This document shows, piece by piece, positions 44,967 to 54,370 of a DNA stretch of 64,000 nucleotides. Under the pieces are notes generated by a model. The model was not told the DNA's origin and made no database searches. It saw nothing but the letters and a program-made list of their open reading frames with translations. Origin of the DNA: an uncultured Gemmata sp. Lineage in GTDB: Bacteria; Planctomycetota; Planctomycetia; Gemmatales; Gemmataceae. The stretch's first letter is position 1; every line of letters starts with the position of its first letter. The stretch lies in the NCBI GenBank assembly GCA_937924775.1, contig CALDUT010000010.1, positions 62,001-126,000 on the forward strand. Reading direction: 5' to 3'. The position numbers were made by a program, and so were the translations under genes.

Positions 44967-47576
44967 ATGGATCTGAACCGATTTACGGAAAAAGCTCAAC
45001 AAGCCCTCGCCGGGGCTCAAAAACTCGCCGCGCGTCTCAACCATCAACAAATTGACGCGGAACACGCCCTCATGGCCTTGCTCGATCAAGAGAAAGGTTT
45101 GGCACCAGCGATTCTTCAGAAAGCCGGGGTTTCTGTCGATGCGGTCACGGTCAAATTGCAACGCGAGTTGGAGAAACTGCCGCGTGTGACGGGGGATGTG
45201 GAACCCCGACTCACCCAACGTCTCGTCAAGCTGATCGACACGGCCGAAACGGAAGCCAAAAAACTCAACGACGAATACGTTGCGGTCGAACATTTGCTGT
45301 TGGCCGCCACTCAGGATACTGGGGTGGCCGGTCGCATCCTCAAAGAGTTTGGCCTAACCCGGGATCGTCTGTTGTCGGCGTTGAAGGAAGTTCGTGGCAG
45401 CCAAAGAGTTACGTCGCAAAACCCTGAAGAAACCTATCAGGCCCTCGAAAAATACGGCCGCGACCTGACCCAATACGCTCGCCAGGGCAAGCTCGACCCG
45501 GTGATTGGTCGCGATGAGGAAATTCGTCGCGTCATGCAGGTTCTCAGCCGCCGGACCAAGAATAACCCGGTTCTGATTGGTGAACCAGGGGTCGGGAAAA
45601 CCGCGGTCGTCGAAGGTCTGGCCCAGCGCATCGTTCGCGGGGATGTGCCCGAGGGGCTGAAGGATAAAACCATCGTCGCCCTCGATATGGGAGCCCTGAT
45701 CGCCGGGGCGAAGTACCGCGGTGAATTCGAAGAACGCCTCAAAGCCGTTCTCAAAGAAGTCACGTCATCGGAAGGGCGAATTATCCTTTTCATCGACGAA
45801 CTGCACACGATCGTTGGAGCTGGCAAAGCCGAAGGTGCGATGGACGCTGGGAACCTGCTCAAGCCGCTGTTGGCCCGCGGGGAACTCCACTGCATCGGAG
45901 CGACCACCTTGGATGAATACCGGCAGCATATTGAGAAAGATGCGGCTCTCGAACGGCGCTTCCAACCAGTGTTTGTCGATCAGCCTTCGGTGGAAGATAC
46001 CATCAGCATCCTCCGCGGGCTGAAGGAACGCTACGAACTGCACCACGGCGTTCGCATCAAAGATGCCGCGCTTGTCGCCGCTGCGGTGTTGTCCAATCGC
46101 TATATCACCGATCGTTTCTTGCCTGACAAAGCCATCGACTTGGTCGACGAGGCAGCGGCCAAACTCCGCACCGAGATCGACTCGATGCCGGCAGAACTTG
46201 ATGAAATCAGCCGCCGGGTGATGCAATTGGAAATCGAACGCGAGGTTCTCAAGAAAGAAACCGACCGAGCCTCTAAAGATCGGCTCGAAAAACTCGAACA
46301 GGAATTGAGCAACCTCAAAGCGGAAGCCGATGCCCTCAAAGCCCGTTGGCAGGCCGAAAAGCAAGCGGTTCAACAGGTCCAGCAGATCCGCGAGCAGATT
46401 GAGCAAGTGAAGCGAGAAATCGAACGGGCCGAACGCGAATACGACCTCAATCGCCTGGCCGAGTTGAAATACGGCAAACTCCCGGCTCTCGAAAAGCAAC
46501 TGGCTGCGTTGGAAGCCAATTCTGGCCGCGACCCGGCCAACAAACTGATCAAGGAAGAGGTCGGGGAGGAGGAAATCGCGCAGGTCGTCAGCCGCTGGAC
46601 CGGGATTCCTGTGGCCAAGTTGATGGAGGGCGAACGCGAAAAACTTCTACATCTGGCCGACGAGCTGCACAAACGGGTGGTCGGGCAAGATGAGGCCGTA
46701 CAGGCCGTGGCCGAAGCGGTCATTCGGGCTCGCAGCGGCTTGAAAGACCCCAACCGGCCCATCGGCTCGTTCATCTTCCTAGGCCCTACCGGGGTGGGGA
46801 AGACAGAACTGGCCCGGGCGCTGGCCGAGTTTCTCTTTGACGATGAGCGTGCCATGATCCGCATCGACATGAGCGAGTATCAAGAGAAACACACGGTTTC
46901 GCGCCTGATCGGGGCTCCGCCAGGTTACGTCGGCTACGACGAAGGCGGGCAACTTACCGAAGCAGTCCGCCGCCGCCCGTACTCAGTGGTGCTGTTCGAC
47001 GAAATCGAAAAAGCTCACCCCGATGTGTTCAACACCCTCTTGCAAGTTCTCGACGATGGCCGACTGACCGACGGCCAAGGCCGCACGGTGGACTTCAAAA
47101 ATACCATCGTGATTATGACGTCCAACGTCGGTAGCCAGCGGATCTTGCAATACAAAGGTTCGCACATCGGCGAAGTGTACGAGCGCATGAAAACCGCGGT
47201 ACTCGATGAACTGCGCAAACAGTTCCGGCCGGAATTCCTCAACCGCATTGATGAGATTGTTGTCTTCCACGCGCTGACAGAAGCCGACATGGTCAAGATC
47301 GTGGAGATTCAGCTGGGTAACCTGCGCAAACGGCTCGCCGAGCGGAAAATCACTTTAACTCTCACCGAGGCGGCCAAAGAGTTCATCGTCCGCGTGGGTT
47401 ACGACCCGATGTATGGGGCCCGCCCGCTCAAACGGGCTATCCAAAAGGAAATTGAAACGCCCTTGGCGCGATTATTGTTAAAAGGAGACGTGACCGATGG
47501 GGCGTCGGTCACGGTGGATTACGACGCCACCGCGGATCGTCTGACGTTTCACGCGCAACCGGGGGAAACCGCCTAG
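44967..47576 (+). CDS. clpB: ATP-dependent disaggregase ClpB
   Basis: An 869-residue Hsp100 chaperone that, with DnaK, rescues proteins from aggregates. The N-domain repeats ([20 protein letters not shown]...) run to about residue 145. NBD1 has Walker [14 protein letters not shown], Walker [11 protein letters not shown] and an Arg finger region ([15 protein letters not shown]). A long coiled-coil M-domain spans ~410-530 ([20 protein letters not shown]), which separates ClpB from ClpA and ClpC. NBD2 has [20 protein letters not shown] and [16 protein letters not shown]. Length is normal. GGAGG lies 9 bases before the ATG. No CIRCE (HrcA) operator is visible upstream. Confidence 0.97.
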   Translation: MDLNRFTEKAQQALAGAQKLAARLNHQQIDAEHALMALLDQEKGLAPAILQKAGVSVDAVTVKLQRELEKLPRVTGDVEPRLTQRLVKLIDTAETEAKKLNDEYVAVEHLLLAATQDTGVAGRILKEFGLTRDRLLSALKEVRGSQRVTSQNPEETYQALEKYGRDLTQYARQGKLDPVIGRDEEIRRVMQVLSRRTKNNPVLIGEPGVGKTAVVEGLAQRIVRGDVPEGLKDKTIVALDMGALIAGAKYRGEFEERLKAVLKEVTSSEGRIILFIDELHTIVGAGKAEGAMDAGNLLKPLLARGELHCIGATTLDEYRQHIEKDAALERRFQPVFVDQPSVEDTISILRGLKERYELHHGVRIKDAALVAAAVLSNRYITDRFLPDKAIDLVDEAAAKLRTEIDSMPAELDEISRRVMQLEIEREVLKKETDRASKDRLEKLEQELSNLKAEADALKARWQAEKQAVQQVQQIREQIEQVKREIERAEREYDLNRLAELKYGKLPALEKQLAALEANSGRDPANKLIKEEVGEEEIAQVVSRWTGIPVAKLMEGEREKLLHLADELHKRVVGQDEAVQAVAEAVIRARSGLKDPNRPIGSFIFLGPTGVGKTELARALAEFLFDDERAMIRIDMSEYQEKHTVSRLIGAPPGYVGYDEGGQLTEAVRRRPYSVVLFDEIEKAHPDVFNTLLQVLDDGRLTDGQGRTVDFKNTIVIMTSNVGSQRILQYKGSHIGEVYERMKTAVLDELRKQFRPEFLNRIDEIVVFHALTEADMVKIVEIQLGNLRKRLAERKITLTLTEAAKEFIVRVGYDPMYGARPLKRAIQKEIETPLARLLLKGDVTDGASVTVDYDATADRLTFHAQPGETA

Positions 47577-47714
47577 ATCAAACTTAGTCTGTTCTCCCGT
47601 CCCGGGGTGCGGCAGCGGGAGGCCGCTTCTCCGGTCGCCTGATCGGCCCGCGTTCCGGCGGCTGGGAGAGTGCGGGGCAGCTGAGAAACTCCCCGCGAAC
47701 AGGGTTTTCTTAGC

Positions 47715-47720
47715 TATAAT
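47715..47720 (+). promoter_or_regulatory. Consensus -10 box upstream of pckA
   Basis: A perfect TATAAT 42 bases before the pckA start. No convincing -35 hexamer is found 17 bases upstream (CCGCGA), so the promoter call is tentative. Confidence 0.4.
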
Positions 47721-47721
47721 G

Positions 47722-47756
47722 CCCTCCTACCCCGCGTGGTTGCGGGGTACGGAGGG
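47722..47756 (+). promoter_or_regulatory. Hairpin sequestering the pckA Shine-Dalgarno
   Basis: CCCTCC-TACCCCGC (47722-47735) pairs with GCGGGGTA-GGAGGG (47742-47749, 47751-47756) around the loop GTGGTT, with one bulged C. The outer 3' arm GGAGGG is the ribosome binding site of pckA (ATG at 47762). If transcription starts at the predicted +1 near 47727, the outer arm would be partly missing and only the inner 8-base stem would form. Confidence 0.6.
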
Positions 47757-47761
47757 TTAGC

Positions 47762-49378
47762 ATGTCTTCTCTTGGGCCAACGGCTCCCCCCGTGGAGGTG
47801 CCCACTGCCGCTCCAGCGATATTCTCTCCCGCGTCACTGGGGTTGGGTCATGTGGGGCCGGTGTGGGCGAATCTTTCGTCCGCCGCGTTATCCGAACACG
47901 CTGTCCGCCGCGGGGAAGCCTTCTTCACGGAATTGGGGGCGATCGTGGCGTTCACCGGCAAACGCACCGGTCGTTCCCCCCACGACAAATTCACGGTTCA
48001 GGACCCTGTCGTCGCCGATCAGGTCGATTGGCGCTCCAACCGAGCCATGGCCCCGGAGATCTTTGCTCGCCTGCAGGACTTGGTGCGTAGTTACTTGCAG
48101 AACCGAGAACTGTTCGTTTTCGATGGGTTTGTCGGAGCCGATGAAGAATTTCGCCTGCCTTTGCGGGTGGTCACCGAGAAGGCCTGGCATGCGCTTTTTG
48201 CTCGTTGCCTGTTTCTCCGCCCCACACCCGAGCAATTGCGCACGTTCCAGCCGCAATGGATTGTTTGGCACGCATGCGATTTCCACGCCGACCCCCACCG
48301 CGACGGAACCAACTCCGAGGCCTGCATCGCCATCAGCTATGACCAGAAAATGGTCATCGTTTGCGGTACTCACTACGCCGGTGAGATCAAGAAGGCGATG
48401 TTCACGGTGATGAACTTTTTATTACCACAACGGGGTGTACTCCCCATGCATTGCTCCGCGAATGTGGGGGCGGCCGGCGATGTGGCGTTATTCTTTGGGC
48501 TGTCGGGAACTGGAAAAACCACCCTCAGTGCGGATCCCGAGCGACGCCTGATCGGCGACGACGAACATGGTTGGAGCGACCGCGGCGTCTTCAACATCGA
48601 GGGGGGCTGCTACGCCAAAACCATCAAGCTTTCACCCACGGGGGAGCCGCAAATCTACAATGCTTTACGCTTCGGTTGTGTGCTGGAGAACGTGGTCGTT
48701 GATACCACCACACGCCAACCGGATTTCGACAGTAAACAAATCACCGAGAATACCCGGGCCGCTTACCCTGTCGATTTCATCCCCAATTGTGAACTATCGG
48801 GCATGGGGGGCCATCCACGGAATATCTTCTTTCTCACCTGTGATGCGTTTGGGGTGCTGCCGCCGTTGGCGAAACTGACCCCGGATCAGGCGGTGGAATA
48901 CTTCCTGTGCGGCTACACCGCGAAAATTCCGGGGACGGAAGTGGGCGTCACCGAGCCTAAACCGGAGTTCAGTACCTGCTTCGCCAAACCGTTTTTGCCA
49001 CTGCCGCCCCATCGCTATGCGGCCATGCTCAAAGAAAAAATGGAACGACATAACACCCCGGTGTGGCTGGTGAACACCGGCTGGACCGGTGGTCCATACG
49101 GGATCGGCCATCGGATGAGCCTAACGCATACCCGCGCCCTACTGCGAGCAGCCCTCAGCGGCCAATTGAAAGATGTTCCCTTCTCTCCTGACCCCGTCTT
49201 CGGTTTAGCGATCCCGGCGAGCTGCTCTGGGGTACCCCCCGAGGTTCTTCGCCCCCGCGACGCTTGGCGGGATACAGCCGCTTACGATGCCCAAGCCCTA
49301 CAACTTGCAGAGCGTTTCCGCGTCGAATTTCAAAAATACGCTCCAACCAGAAGGGATATGAACTCTTGTGCCGAATGA
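47762..49378 (+). CDS. pckA: Phosphoenolpyruvate carboxykinase (ATP)
   Basis: A 538-residue gluconeogenic enzyme converting oxaloacetate and ATP to PEP, CO2 and ADP. ATP-type signatures are TGKRTGRSPHDKFTVQ, the Walker A-like kinase-1a loop FFGLSGTGKTTLSADPERRL, the kinase-2 segment LIGDDEHGWSDRGVFNIEGG CYAK and the later NTGWTGGPYG. The GTP enzyme has a different architecture. Length is normal for the family (~530). The start is decided by GGAGGG 6 bases upstream. That site lies in the 3' arm of a strong hairpin, so translation may be regulated. Confidence 0.95.
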   Translation: MSSLGPTAPPVEVPTAAPAIFSPASLGLGHVGPVWANLSSAALSEHAVRRGEAFFTELGAIVAFTGKRTGRSPHDKFTVQDPVVADQVDWRSNRAMAPEIFARLQDLVRSYLQNRELFVFDGFVGADEEFRLPLRVVTEKAWHALFARCLFLRPTPEQLRTFQPQWIVWHACDFHADPHRDGTNSEACIAISYDQKMVIVCGTHYAGEIKKAMFTVMNFLLPQRGVLPMHCSANVGAAGDVALFFGLSGTGKTTLSADPERRLIGDDEHGWSDRGVFNIEGGCYAKTIKLSPTGEPQIYNALRFGCVLENVVVDTTTRQPDFDSKQITENTRAAYPVDFIPNCELSGMGGHPRNIFFLTCDAFGVLPPLAKLTPDQAVEYFLCGYTAKIPGTEVGVTEPKPEFSTCFAKPFLPLPPHRYAAMLKEKMERHNTPVWLVNTGWTGGPYGIGHRMSLTHTRALLRAALSGQLKDVPFSPDPVFGLAIPASCSGVPPEVLRPRDAWRDTAAYDAQALQLAERFRVEFQKYAPTRRDMNSCAE

Positions 49379-49440
49379 GCCAGCGGCCCTTTCGGTGTAC
49401 GGAAGCGTCAGGTACGCGGTCTTTCCGGGGACGTTTTCCA

Positions 49441-49929
49441 TCAGGCGAGGGGGGGCTTGCCGAGGCTCCGGCGGATCGTCGAGAGTTGCCCGCTATGCAG
49501 GGCGAAGTGCAACGAACCGAACAGCACCGCTTCTCCGTAGTTGGTGGCGAAGGGACTGGGGTTCGCTGGCGGGCTGGTGAGCGAATCGACAGGTATGGCT
49601 TGCGCCGCCGCGATGAGTTTGTCGACGCAAGTGTCGAATAGGCCTAGGATTGTGGCTTTGTCGCCCAATTCGGTCTGGACTCCGGCCGGTTGTTTGGTCA
49701 CGCTGAAACGGGCGACAAATTCCTCCGTCAACTCGGGTAGCTCGGTGGCCCCCAGCCGCTCCGCAGTGCGGCGGGCTGTCACCGCGAGGTGACCGACAAT
49801 CCACGCCGCGGAATTCGCTCCAGGTAACGGTTGATGATGAAATTCGGCTTCCGTCAGATCATCCACCATCAAATGAACCATTTGCTGCCCCATGCGGTAG
49901 CTGCTGGCCAGTAGGTCGTTGGGTGTCAT
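49441..49929 (-). CDS. DinB-like four-helix protein
   Basis: A 162-residue cytosolic protein of the DinB/YfiT superfamily. The first helix has SYRMGQQMVHLMVDDLTEAE, then the family pattern FHHQPLPGANSAAWIVGHLA with the metal-ligand-type His at GHLA. The last helices contain GSLHFALHSGQLSTIRRSLG, carrying the H-x3-H pair. Three His suited to bind a divalent metal are thus present. Many members are thiol transferases acting with bacillithiol or mycothiol, others are uncharacterised; the cofactor here is unknown. GGAG precedes the ATG. The gene is convergent to pckA. Confidence 0.82.
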   Translation of the reverse strand: MTPNDLLASSYRMGQQMVHLMVDDLTEAEFHHQPLPGANSAAWIVGHLAVTARRTAERLGATELPELTEEFVARFSVTKQPAGVQTELGDKATILGLFDTCVDKLIAAAQAIPVDSLTSPPANPSPFATNYGEAVLFGSLHFALHSGQLSTIRRSLGKPPLA

Positions 49930-50044
49930 CTGGTTCTCCTCGACTGAGTGATCAGTTAGGCCCTTCTTCTCAGAATATTCATTCGGCTGGGATTACGCAG
50001 CATTCCATGTCCGCGCAGCCGCGCCAGCGGTATAACCCTTCTCT

Positions 50045-50929
50045 ATGAGTCGGATGCGCATTCAAGAACTACCAGCCCTGCCGCCGCGGGCCCCCGAGGG
50101 ACATAAAGGAACCTACGGAACCATTTTGGTGGTCGCGGGCAGTCGGGGCATGAGTGGGGCGGCCATCCTCTGCGGCCGCGCGGCCTTGCGGAGCGGTGCG
50201 GGGTTGGTTCAGGTGGCTTGCCCTATCGAAGTGCAACCGATTGTGGCGGCCGCGTATCCGGGCTACACCACATTTGGCATCCGGCAGCATACCGATGGCA
50301 GCTTTGGCGATGGTACCGTCGAAGAGTTGTTGGAACGTGTTCGGGAAGTGGATGTGGTCGCGATTGGCCCGGGCTTGGGCCGGCAACCGGCGACCATCGA
50401 ATTCGTACAACGTCTATTAGCCGCTGTTACCGATAAGCCATTGGTTCTTGATGCCGATGGGTTGTTTGCGATTTCGCCATTTCGTGAGGAGTTCCGGCGG
50501 TCGTCGCCGTGGGTGTTGACGCCGCATCCTGGGGAATTTGCCCGACTGACCGGCGGCTCCTGGCCCCAGAACGATGACGAACGGGAAGAACAGACCCACC
50601 GCTTCGCCCAACGCTGTGGCGGGGTGGTACTCCTCAAGGGGGCCGGCACAGTCGTTGCCGATGGCAGCCGCTGGTATCGCAACGCCACAGGCAATCCCGG
50701 CATGGCCACCGGTGGCAGTGGCGACGTTCTTACCGGCGTGATTGCGGCTTTGATCGGCCAAGGTCTGACATGCTTTGAAGCGGCTGTGTTGGCAGCGTGG
50801 ATTCATGGCCGGGCTGGGGATTGGGCCGCGCAAGCCTTGGGTCAAACCGCTCTCACCGCGGTGGATCTGCTGGATTACCTTCCTGCGGTTTTCCGTGAAT
50901 TGGAACAATCGTGGTCGTCGCGGAGTTGA
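50045..50929 (+). CDS. nnrD: ADP-dependent NAD(P)H-hydrate dehydratase
   Basis: A 294-residue enzyme that restores damaged (hydrated) NADH and NADPH, here as the stand-alone C-terminal YjeF domain. Signatures are the ribokinase-like GTYGTILVVAGSRGMSGAAI, the VLDADGLFAI strand, VLTPHPGEFARL, VVLLKGAGTVVADG and the phosphate-binding NPGMATGGSGDVLTGVIAAL. The epimerase domain (NnrE) is not fused and not adjacent. The ATG at 50045 has no strong Shine-Dalgarno; the Met three residues later is an alternative. Confidence 0.93.
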   Translation: MSRMRIQELPALPPRAPEGHKGTYGTILVVAGSRGMSGAAILCGRAALRSGAGLVQVACPIEVQPIVAAAYPGYTTFGIRQHTDGSFGDGTVEELLERVREVDVVAIGPGLGRQPATIEFVQRLLAAVTDKPLVLDADGLFAISPFREEFRRSSPWVLTPHPGEFARLTGGSWPQNDDEREEQTHRFAQRCGGVVLLKGAGTVVADGSRWYRNATGNPGMATGGSGDVLTGVIAALIGQGLTCFEAAVLAAWIHGRAGDWAAQALGQTALTAVDLLDYLPAVFRELEQSWSSRS

Positions 50930-51086
50930 CCCCCTGGTAGCCATCGGGCTGGTTCATCCTAAGACAATGCCGAGGTATCCTGACTGACTGTCGAAGCGTC
51001 TTGGCGATAGAAGTGTATTTAGCGGAATACTTTACGGCGACATGTCTTGTAACTGACCCATAAAGTCAGAGTAAGGAACCCTGCCT

Positions 51087-52103
51087 ATGCGGTTGATCTG
51101 TCCGCACTGCGTGAATGAGGCGATCTATCCTGACGACATGGCCGGGAAGGAGGTGACCTGTCCCCATTGCGGCAAGTCATTCCCGACGCCGGCCCGCACT
51201 TCCGCAATGACCCCGACAGGGGAAGCCGAGGCCGCCGGTCCCATCGAACCTGTCCGGTCGCTGCCGCATCCGGAAATTCCCGTACCGGCGGGTAGCAACC
51301 CGTATACGCCGCCGGGGTATGTGCCACCAGGATCTGAAACGTGGGTCGATCCAACGAGGGCTTTGAGCATGCAGCATATGGCCCCCACGGCGTCGGCCGC
51401 TGTGGCCGGCTTAACGCGTTCCTGTGGGATCACGATTTCTCCGCGCGTTGTAGCGTGGCTGCCGGCGATACTGCTGACGGTGGTGTTGGTGTGTACTGCG
51501 TTCCCTTGGGTGGGGTGTTTTGTTGGCGATTCGGCGGTCTATGCTCAGCGGCCGTGGGGAGCGATGTTCGGCAGTACGCCTTATCGGAATTTCCAACTAG
51601 AAGAAGCCGGGGTTATTCCAAGTGGATGGTTGGACAAAATTTCCAGCGATTGGCGGCTGTTGCTGCCGTTTTTCTTCTTGTTACTGGTTTCTCTCATTTT
51701 TGCGTGGGCCGAACGCGGATTGTCGTCGGTGGATCCGCGACAAATTCCCCCCTTGGCCAAACTTTGGCCATGGCGTCACGCTGTGATCGCCAGTTGTGCC
51801 ACGTTGGCTTTGGTTATGCTGTTGCTGCAACTGACCCAGGGTTTTAGCATGGAACGAGCGATACATCAGCACATCGAAAGCGAATTCGCCGATCGGTTGG
51901 AGAAGGCCGCGAGTAGCCCAGCGGAGCTCGCCCGGTTGGAATACCTGGAGGAACAAGTGTTCCGTTCCTACAACGTGGAGTACACGAAGTGGTTTTACCT
52001 CGCGGTGATGAGCCATATCGTTGCCGTGGCGGCGAGCGTTTTGCGTCTGGCTCTCAATCGCCGGGGCGATCGCCCGCCCCCTCGACTTGTGTTATACTAT
52101 TGA
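51087..52103 (+). CDS. Membrane protein with N-terminal zinc-ribbon
   Basis: A 338-residue protein. The N-terminus (MRLICPHCVNEAIYPDDMAG, then KEVTCPHCGKSF) is a CxxC-x16-CxxC zinc ribbon of the kind often placed at the front of planctomycete membrane proteins. A Pro-rich cytosolic linker follows to about residue 125. There are four hydrophobic helices: ~128-150 (AWLPAILLTVVLVCTAFPWV), ~190-212 (LLLPFFFLLLVSLIFAWA), ~232-252 and ~307-325. Between the last two is a helical, charged loop (HIESEFADRLEKAASSPAEL). No catalytic motif is evident. AAGGAA precedes the ATG. Confidence 0.82.
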   Translation: MRLICPHCVNEAIYPDDMAGKEVTCPHCGKSFPTPARTSAMTPTGEAEAAGPIEPVRSLPHPEIPVPAGSNPYTPPGYVPPGSETWVDPTRALSMQHMAPTASAAVAGLTRSCGITISPRVVAWLPAILLTVVLVCTAFPWVGCFVGDSAVYAQRPWGAMFGSTPYRNFQLEEAGVIPSGWLDKISSDWRLLLPFFFLLLVSLIFAWAERGLSSVDPRQIPPLAKLWPWRHAVIASCATLALVMLLLQLTQGFSMERAIHQHIESEFADRLEKAASSPAELARLEYLEEQVFRSYNVEYTKWFYLAVMSHIVAVAASVLRLALNRRGDRPPPRLVLYY

Positions 52104-52512
52104 ATGAATTTGTTCATTTTTTGAACTCAAAAATCCCACAAATTATACACCAGCCGGTGACTGTCAATTTTTTGAACAGATTGAAAGGATGACTCCAGTC
52201 TAACTTTACAAAATTTAAGATTTTCCAGAACTTTTTAGTTCTATCAACCGTCTAAGAAGGCATACAAATTCTGATTTTTAATCTGATCTGAATTTTTTAT
52301 TTTACATGGATTTATGGAAGTAGCACTTTTTGCTTGAGAGCTTTTGTTTTGTAATAATCAGAATGCGAATATAGATTGCCGCAACATAAGCTGCTGTTGA
52401 AGTGAGTTGTGTCTGGTTCGACACAGCGTTCCCAAGCTTTTCAAACCTCTGTGTACGGCCGTCGCGGGACGGCCATCGTGTGTGCTCCGTTGTACTTTGA
52501 CGAGGTACTCGA
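52104..52512. other. AT-rich gene-free island
   Basis: From about 52104 to 52400 the sequence is strongly AT-rich (roughly a quarter G+C over 52201-52320 by hand count) in an otherwise GC-rich window. It has no reading frame. A short GTTCA-TTTTT-TGAAC dyad follows the zinc-ribbon gene. The last ~110 bases return to normal composition and include a hairpin at 52457-52474. Possible roles are a promoter/UP-element region, a protein-binding site or foreign sequence. Confidence 0.6.
52457..52474 (+). promoter_or_regulatory. Hairpin in the leader of the second PEP-CTERM gene
   Basis: GGCCGTC, loop GCGG, GACGGCC: a perfect 7-base GC-rich stem ending 38 bases before the ATG at 52513. Possible leader control element. 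Confidence 0.45.
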
Positions 52513-53331
52513 ATGTTCCGCCATCGCATCTTCATAGCTTTGGTTTTTTGGGCTGGTTCGTACAGTTCCGCGAACGCGAGTATTATCAACACTTTCGACA
52601 CGCCCAGTGATGTTGTTCTGAGCAATACTCAGGCACCGGGTACATGGTACATTGATCGCTACCCCCCTGCGAGTTTTGCCGCCGGGCAAACCGGAGGTAG
52701 TCGAAATGGAGTTCTTCATCACGGAATAAGTTCCGCCGACGGCCCTGGTTCGCGACCACCAGCCTTTGCTGGATCGTTTTACAATACTCAAGGCCGAAAA
52801 TTCGATTTTGCACCGGGAACGACCGCAATGGGGATTGAGCTGTACATTTCCTCCGAGTGGGCGAATCTGAACCAGGATGTGCCAGGATCGCAAGGTCGTT
52901 TGGCAGGTTTCTGGGGTACTGCCGTGGATGCCAGCGACACGATAAAGGCCTACCCGATCATAGAATTCAATAACCAATTGAACAGTGGTGGGGGTGGCTT
53001 CCGCATTTGGGACAGTACCAGTGCATCGTGGACCAACGTATCAGGGTTTGTCGGCTACGGCCAATGGTATGATCTAGGTATCGAACTGAGCGGTGCGAAT
53101 TTCAATTATTACGTGAATGGGATCTTTGTCGGCTCCACTTCCTCCAACGGCTCCACCGCCATCAGTAACGTGATTTTACAAGGATATAACGCTGGCAATA
53201 CTTACGACATCTACTGGGATAACCTCCGCACAAGCGCAGTCATTCCCGAACCAGCGACCTTGGGTGTGTTGGGAGCTATGGGATTATCCGCACTGGGATT
53301 TCGGGTTCGGCGCCAATTCCGAGTGGCTTGA
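52513..53331 (+). CDS. PEP-CTERM sorting-domain protein, beta-sandwich type
   Basis: A 272-residue exported protein with GAGGT 7 bases before the ATG. The signal peptide is MFRHRIFIALVFWAGSYSSA with cleavage near ANAS. The mature part is beta-rich and aromatic (TAMGIELYISSEWAN, GFVGYGQWYDLGIELSGANF, then NYYVNGIFVG). That order of strands resembles a concanavalin/LamG-like fold. The C-terminus is a PEP-CTERM anchor (VIPEPATLGVLGAMGLSALG, then FRVRRQFR). A strong bidirectional hairpin follows at 53360. Confidence 0.87.
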   Translation: MFRHRIFIALVFWAGSYSSANASIINTFDTPSDVVLSNTQAPGTWYIDRYPPASFAAGQTGGSRNGVLHHGISSADGPGSRPPAFAGSFYNTQGRKFDFAPGTTAMGIELYISSEWANLNQDVPGSQGRLAGFWGTAVDASDTIKAYPIIEFNNQLNSGGGGFRIWDSTSASWTNVSGFVGYGQWYDLGIELSGANFNYYVNGIFVGSTSSNGSTAISNVILQGYNAGNTYDIYWDNLRTSAVIPEPATLGVLGAMGLSALGFRVRRQFRVA

Positions 53332-53359
53332 ACCTTTTCACTACCCACAATGATAAGAT

Positions 53360-53400
53360 TCAGTGATAACGCTTGACCAGAAGGCAAGCGTTATCACTGA
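53360..53400. terminator. Bidirectional terminator hairpin
   Basis: TCAGTGATAACGCTTG (53360-53375) is perfectly complementary to CAAGCGTTATCACTGA (53385-53400) over 16 bases, with a 9-base loop. It sits between two convergent genes and includes the stop codon of the minus-strand amidinohydrolase gene. No U-tract is present, but the stem is very stable. Confidence 0.7.
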
Positions 53401-54239
53401 GGTCTATGGTAGTATTTCCAGCCGGCAGCTTCTTCGCCGTCCAGCCGCAGTGTCAGGCATTTGGCACTGCCTCCGGCTTTGAGGAATTCATCCAGTTCGA
53501 CCTCGAGGGATTGGTAACCCGCGCGGGCCAGGTCTTCTGCCATTTGGGGGCAGCGGCTGTTATGAACCACGGTTTTCCCCACCACCACCGCGTTGCAGCC
53601 AAAGCGTAAGGCTTCCGCGTCTGTCACCGCGATCAATTTGGGGATATGGGTTGTGATGACCCGCTGTCCATAGGCATCGAAGGCTCCGGGGAAGTACAAG
53701 GCTTCGCCAGGCGCCAGCGGGCAAAAGCAGGTGTCGAGGTGATAAAAGCGGGGATCGATCAATTCCACCGGAAGCACTCGCACACCCAGTTTCTCGCCCA
53801 CCCATTGATGCGCCAAAGCATCGGAGCGGGTCCGGTATCCCGCAAATAATGTATCACCGCAAAACAGGGCGTCGCCCGCACCTTCGTGGTAGGTGTTCTC
53901 GGGCAGATGCTCGACCTGAAAGCCGTGAGCCGCAAACCAGGCCTCGAAATACGGGGATTCGCGGGCCCGCACTTCATGTCGGAAACGGCTGCTCAGAAAA
54001 ACGTTGTGGAAAATCAGACCGGCGTTGGCGGTGAACACCAGATCGGGTAAACCCGGTTGCGGGGTCATCATTTCGACACAAACGCCCAACGCCACAAGGG
54101 TGTCGTGAAGGTTCTTCCACTGCCGATAGGCCAATTCCCGGATAGCCCCTAGGGAGCGGTTCATCCACGGGTTGATCTCGTATTCAATCCCATAATGATC
54201 CGGTGGACACATCAAAATTCGCGGAGAATTCTCCAACAT
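53394..54239 (-). CDS. DDAH/arginine-dihydrolase-like amidinohydrolase
   Basis: A 281-residue cytosolic enzyme of the guanidino-group-modifying (pentein) superfamily. It starts at the ATG at 54239 (MLENSPRILMCPPDHYGIEY) with AGGA upstream; the longer frame has no ribosome binding site. The opening CPPDHYGIEYEINPWM closely resembles the N-terminal domain of cyanobacterial arginine dihydrolase (ArgZ/AgrE), from memory. Catalytic elements visible are the acidic EGAGDALFCG, the His in FYHLDTCFCPL, and the nucleophilic Cys in AGGSAKCLTLRL. It hydrolyses arginine or a methylated arginine in relatives; the substrate here is undecided. The stop lies inside the terminator hairpin shared with the convergent PEP-CTERM gene. 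Confidence 0.85.
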   Translation of the reverse strand: MLENSPRILMCPPDHYGIEYEINPWMNRSLGAIRELAYRQWKNLHDTLVALGVCVEMMTPQPGLPDLVFTANAGLIFHNVFLSSRFRHEVRARESPYFEAWFAAHGFQVEHLPENTYHEGAGDALFCGDTLFAGYRTRSDALAHQWVGEKLGVRVLPVELIDPRFYHLDTCFCPLAPGEALYFPGAFDAYGQRVITTHIPKLIAVTDAEALRFGCNAVVVGKTVVHNSRCPQMAEDLARAGYQSLEVELDEFLKAGGSAKCLTLRLDGEEAAGWKYYHRPQ

Positions 54240-54370
54240 GGCGGGATTCCTGAGTTGTAAACACACGCCGCGTGTGCTTTCATCTTAGCATTGGAACGGC
54301 TCTCGGATGACGACCGAGCCACCCGCCCCGATCCGATTGCTGAGAACATCGCATCCGCAAAGAGAATCGC

